This document shows positions 23,492 to 25,935 of a stretch of DNA of 25,935 nucleotides, one piece after another (the first letter of the stretch is position 1; each line of letters opens with the position of its first letter). The translations under genes and the position numbers were made by a program. Below the pieces are notes generated by a model. That model was given only the letters and a program-made list of their open reading frames with translations, made no database searches and had not been told where the DNA came from. The stretch lies in assembly GCA_002441555.1 (NCBI GenBank), contig DJWK01000017.1, positions 41,375 through 67,309 of the forward strand, in the 5' to 3' direction. The DNA comes from Thermodesulfobacteriaceae bacterium UBA6232 (GTDB lineage Bacteria; Desulfobacterota; Thermodesulfobacteria; Thermodesulfobacteriales; Thermodesulfobacteriaceae).

Positions 23492-24911
23492 AATTTAAGG
23501 CCTCTTCTTTAGATTGGATAAAACCTTCCACAGTTTTTATTTCCACATCCTCAAGGATTTCTTTAAAAATGGGGCCGGGTTTAAATCCAAGGGCAATGAG
23601 GTCTTTTCCTGTAATAAGTTTTTCCCTCTTTTCAATCCTTTCCAGTTCCTCTTTCAGTTTAAGAAGTTCTTTGAAAAAGGCATTTAATTTTTCTTCGTAA
23701 TCTGGCTCTTTATCAGGGCCCTTTGAGGCAAGGGAGTCTGCAAGGGCAACCACCCAGAGCTCGTAAAGATTAGGGTGAGCTTTAATTAAGTTTCTTTTGG
23801 CTCTAAGGGTAATTTTTCCTTCTTCCCATTCTTTCAGAAGATGACAGGGTCGCATGTGATTTTTAATTAAACTTGAGACCCTTTCAATGATTTCATTCTT
23901 AAAACGAAGGGCCTTGGCTCGCTTTTCCCAGAAGTCTGCTCCCACCTTTTCGTGGGTGTAAAAGGTTATCCTTTCTTCAGTTTCAGAAAAAGTATAGCCC
24001 TTTCCAAGATCGTGAAAAAGGGAGGCAAGCTTTACCGAGATGATAAAGTCTTCCTCTTCAAAATCAAGGGGCACTTCCTCAAGGCCAAGAAATTTCTTTG
24101 GCTCCGAAAGAATTATTTCTGTCCATTTAAGGGATTCAAGGCAGTGGGAAAAAACATCTAAGTGATGAAAACTCGGCTGAGGCATCCCTTTGCAGGGATT
24201 GAATTCCGGAAAGAGAACTTCAAAAAGACCATCTTCATTCATAAGAGTAAGGGTTAAAAAACTTTTGGGAGAAAGAAAAATATGCTTTAGCTCAAGCTGA
24301 ATCCTTTCTTGAGCACAAAAGGAAAGTCTTTTTTTGTGTTTTTTAAAAAGATGCCTTGTTTCTCTTTCAATCTCTCCGTAGCCCTGAGAAAAGAAGCGAT
24401 ATCCTCTCAGAATCCTCAAAGGGTCATCCATTAAGTTTTTTTCTCCAAGGGCGCGAATAATTCCCTTTTTTAAGTCTTCAAACCCATTAACGGGGTCAAA
24501 AATCTTCAGAGGACCTTCAAAAATTGTAAAAAGGGGTATAGCCATGGCATTAATGGTGAAATCCCTATCTTTTAAGTCTTCTTCCAAGGTATTTCCCCGA
24601 TAGAGGGTTAAATCTATGGTATATTTACCCTTGGAAAGCCGGTAGATTCCAAATTCAGGGGATAGTGGAACAGGGGTATAGGAAAGAACCTGGGAGAGAA
24701 AGAGTTGCAGTTTTTCAGGCTCTTCCTTTACTGCAAGATCAAGGTCAGTTATTTTCTTCCCGAGGAGAAAATCCCTTACTGCCCCTCCTACAATGAATAG
24801 GTCCTGCCTTTGAGAGAACTTTCTTAAAAAAGAAAGAAGGCGTTCTTTTTCAGGAAAGGAAAGAAGATTTAAAAATTTTTCTCTCGCGGTCTGGGAAAGT
24901 TCAATCCACAT
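23448..24911 (-). CDS. CCA tRNA nucleotidyltransferase / poly(A) polymerase family protein with HD domain
   Basis: Class II nucleotidyltransferase that builds or repairs the 3' CCA end of tRNA (or adds only part of it, or poly(A), in some bacteria). The 487 residues show the head-domain motif IVGGAVRDFLLG (40-51), the two metal-binding aspartates in TDLDLAV (D56, D58), RDFTINAMA (116-124) and DDPLRILRGYRF (162-173). An HD-type phosphohydrolase domain follows in the C-terminal half, with LFHDLGKGY (H300, D301). The HD domain is typical of the longer bacterial CCA enzymes. The ATG at 24911 has no visible Shine-Dalgarno; no good alternative was seen, because the first residues lead directly into the expected fold. 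Whether it adds C, A or both cannot be told from motifs alone. Confidence 0.88.
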   Translation of the reverse strand: MWIELSQTAREKFLNLLSFPEKERLLSFLRKFSQRQDLFIVGGAVRDFLLGKKITDLDLAVKEEPEKLQLFLSQVLSYTPVPLSPEFGIYRLSKGKYTIDLTLYRGNTLEEDLKDRDFTINAMAIPLFTIFEGPLKIFDPVNGFEDLKKGIIRALGEKNLMDDPLRILRGYRFFSQGYGEIERETRHLFKKHKKRLSFCAQERIQLELKHIFLSPKSFLTLTLMNEDGLFEVLFPEFNPCKGMPQPSFHHLDVFSHCLESLKWTEIILSEPKKFLGLEEVPLDFEEEDFIISVKLASLFHDLGKGYTFSETEERITFYTHEKVGADFWEKRAKALRFKNEIIERVSSLIKNHMRPCHLLKEWEEGKITLRAKRNLIKAHPNLYELWVVALADSLASKGPDKEPDYEEKLNAFFKELLKLKEELERIEKREKLITGKDLIALGFKPGPIFKEILEDVEIKTVEGFIQSKEEALNYVLQKYGSLQRESP

Positions 24912-24998
24912 AAGAAGATGGGAGGGCTTTTTGGAATTACAGGATTTTAAAAATTTAAATTAAAATAGAAAAAAAGCAATTTTTAAATAGAGGGTGCC

Positions 24999-25793
24999 AT
25001 GAAGATGAGGGAGAGAAAAAGGGTTCTTGTTATTGCCGGATTTGATCCTTCCGGAGGGGCAGGCCTTCTTATGGATGTAAAGGTGTTAACCCTTTTCGGA
25101 TTTAGGGCCTCTTCAGTTCCTACGGCTTTGACCTTTCAGAGTTCAAAAGTATTTGAGGATTGGGTTCCGGTGGATTTAGAGGCCTTTGAAAGGATGTTAA
25201 GGGTCACCCTGGAAGATGAGGTGCCAATGGGTGTAAAAATCGGTATGCTTGCTTTTCCAGAAATCATTGAAATAACCGCAAGGTATCTCAAAAATTATCG
25301 TTCAGGATTTAAATGGGTGGTTCTTGATCCTGTTTTTAAGGCAAGCCTTAAAAAGCCCCTTTTTAAAGGAGAGAAATTTATTGATATTCTGAAAAGGGAG
25401 CTTTTTCCTTTGGTTGATGTGGTAACCCCCAATGTAAGGGAGGCAGAAAAATTGACGGGTATTAAAATAGATTCGGAAAATAAGGTAAAGGATGCCCTTT
25501 ATTTCTTTAAGGAATTGGGAATAACCTTTCCGGTGATTACGGGTTTTGATGAAGGGGAGAAAAGGGTTTGCCTTTTCCTTGATGGAAAGGGGAGGATGAA
25601 GCGGGTTTCTGTGAAGAGGCTTTCAGGTAGATTTCACGGAACGGGATGTGCCTTTTCTTCAGCTCTTCTTTCTTATTTGCTTGAAGGTTTTGGAGAGGAA
25701 GAAGCTGTAAGGAAGACAAGCCTCTGGGTTTATAGAAGGCTTAAAAAGGCACTGGAAAGGCCTTCAGAAGAGGGGCTAAAGATTTTTCTTTAA
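24999..25793 (+). CDS. thiD: Hydroxymethylpyrimidine/phosphomethylpyrimidine kinase ThiD
   Basis: ThiD phosphorylates HMP and HMP-phosphate for thiamine synthesis (ribokinase-like fold). The 264 residues carry the entry motif VIAGFDPSGGAGLLMDVKVL (10-30, in which SDPSGGAG is usual), the substrate-site TALTFQSS with Gln47, DPVFKA, the VTPNVREAEKLTG block, and the anion-hole/active-site motif HGTGCAFSSALL with Cys217. The TALTFQSS and the shortened sequence around 50-70 differ from the commonest TALTAQNT form, so the protein is somewhat diverged. The ATG at 24999 has GAGGG 5 nt upstream; another in-frame ATG is two codons later. No other thiamine gene is in the window. It converges on the gene at the right edge. 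Confidence 0.88.
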   Translation: MKMRERKRVLVIAGFDPSGGAGLLMDVKVLTLFGFRASSVPTALTFQSSKVFEDWVPVDLEAFERMLRVTLEDEVPMGVKIGMLAFPEIIEITARYLKNYRSGFKWVVLDPVFKASLKKPLFKGEKFIDILKRELFPLVDVVTPNVREAEKLTGIKIDSENKVKDALYFFKELGITFPVITGFDEGEKRVCLFLDGKGRMKRVSVKRLSGRFHGTGCAFSSALLSYLLEGFGEEEAVRKTSLWVYRRLKKALERPSEEGLKIFL

Positions 25794-25799
25794 GGATTA

Positions 25800-25831
25800 A
25801 AAAAATAAAAAAGGGGGGCTTTAAGCCCCCT
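25800..25831 (-). terminator. Strong intrinsic terminator of the right-edge gene, shared with thiD
   Basis: A GGGGGC/GCCCCC stem (25814-25830, loop TTTAA) is followed on the minus strand by TTTTTTATTTTT. On the plus strand only TTT follows, so it mainly serves the minus-strand gene while also lying 20 nt after the thiD stop. Confidence 0.85.
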
Positions 25832-25853
25832 TTGGATTCAAAGAGGAATTGTC

Positions 25854-25935
25854 TTAGAAGAAGAGCTCAAGGGATCCGTAAAGGTTCCACATGGTATCAA
25901 TGGGCACATACATGGTCATAGCTTTCTGCATGAGA
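25854..25935 (-). CDS. C-terminal end of a probable outer-membrane beta-barrel protein (5' part outside window)
   Basis: A minus-strand frame is open from the right edge and ends at the TAA at 25856-25854, giving 26 complete codons before the stop. The tail reads TMWNLYGSLELFF, an amphipathic strand with alternating hydrophobic residues and a terminal Phe. That is the pattern of the last strand of barrel proteins recognised by the Bam machinery. A strong terminator directly follows the stop, supporting a genuine gene end. The family cannot be named from so short a piece. Confidence 0.5.
   Translation of the reverse strand, partial: LMQKAMTMYVPIDTMWNLYGSLELFF

Noticed and set aside
1..25935. 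Search for tRNA genes, CRISPR repeats, insertion sequences, toxin-antitoxin or phage genes
   Set aside because: None could be supported by eye on either strand; gaps between genes are all under 300 bases and contain only promoters, terminators or AT-rich spacer.

Overview
The window looks like a piece of chromosome from a thermophilic, Gram-negative, flagellated bacterium, most likely a member of the Thermodesulfobacteria (Thermodesulfobacterium/Caldimicrobium-like). This is inference from family resemblance: AT-rich DNA, Lys/Glu-rich proteins, an ArgD of the type seen in deltaproteobacteria and relatives, a liv/phenylacetate-CoA-ligase operon typical of anaerobic sulfur bacteria, and a likely outer-membrane barrel protein at the right edge. 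No 16S or other decisive marker is present. There are no tRNAs, rRNAs, CRISPR arrays, insertion sequences or phage genes.

Region 1 (1-7014, + strand) is a compact flagellar operon. It contains the 3' end of a sigma-54 activator with a Fis-type HTH, then flgB, flgC, fliE, fliF, fliG, fliH, fliI, fliJ and a MotE-like MgtE_N-domain protein. Genes touch or overlap by 1-11 nt, and several appear to start with TTG. Together they encode the proximal rod, MS ring, C-ring rotor component and the ATPase/stator-stalk/chaperone part of the flagellar export apparatus.

Region 2 (6968-8530, - strand) is a purQ-tatC pair that converges on, and physically overlaps, the flagellar operon. Its TatC lacks the usual signal-peptide-binding residues. 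Divergent from it is a large, very AT-rich gene (8621-11437, +) for an exported 938-residue protein that appears to fuse a degenerate M1-peptidase-like region, a ChaN (Tiki-superfamily) domain and a PDZ domain.

Region 3 (11492-12220) holds an HU gene with a clear promoter. Divergent from it is a tiny gene for an exported lysine-rich protein. GC-rich hairpins end the converging transcripts on both sides.

Region 4 (12255-24911, all - strand) is a 12.6-kb run of co-directional genes. In transcription order they are a CCA-adding-type tRNA nucleotidyltransferase, a YfiC/TrmN6-like methyltransferase, uvrB, rsmB, then livK-livH-livM-livG-livF, a phenylacetate-CoA-ligase-like enzyme and argD. The first four are RNA-modification and DNA-repair housekeeping genes. 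The last seven look like one operon for uptake of an amino acid or carboxylic acid, with CoA activation and transamination genes attached.

Region 5 (24999-25935) is thiD (+), converging across a strong terminator on the 3' end of a probable outer-membrane beta-barrel gene.

Most of the window is ordinary core genome. I found no convincing undescribed multi-gene system. The items most worth a second look are the M1-like/ChaN/PDZ fusion, the atypical TatC and the exported Lys-rich mini-protein.
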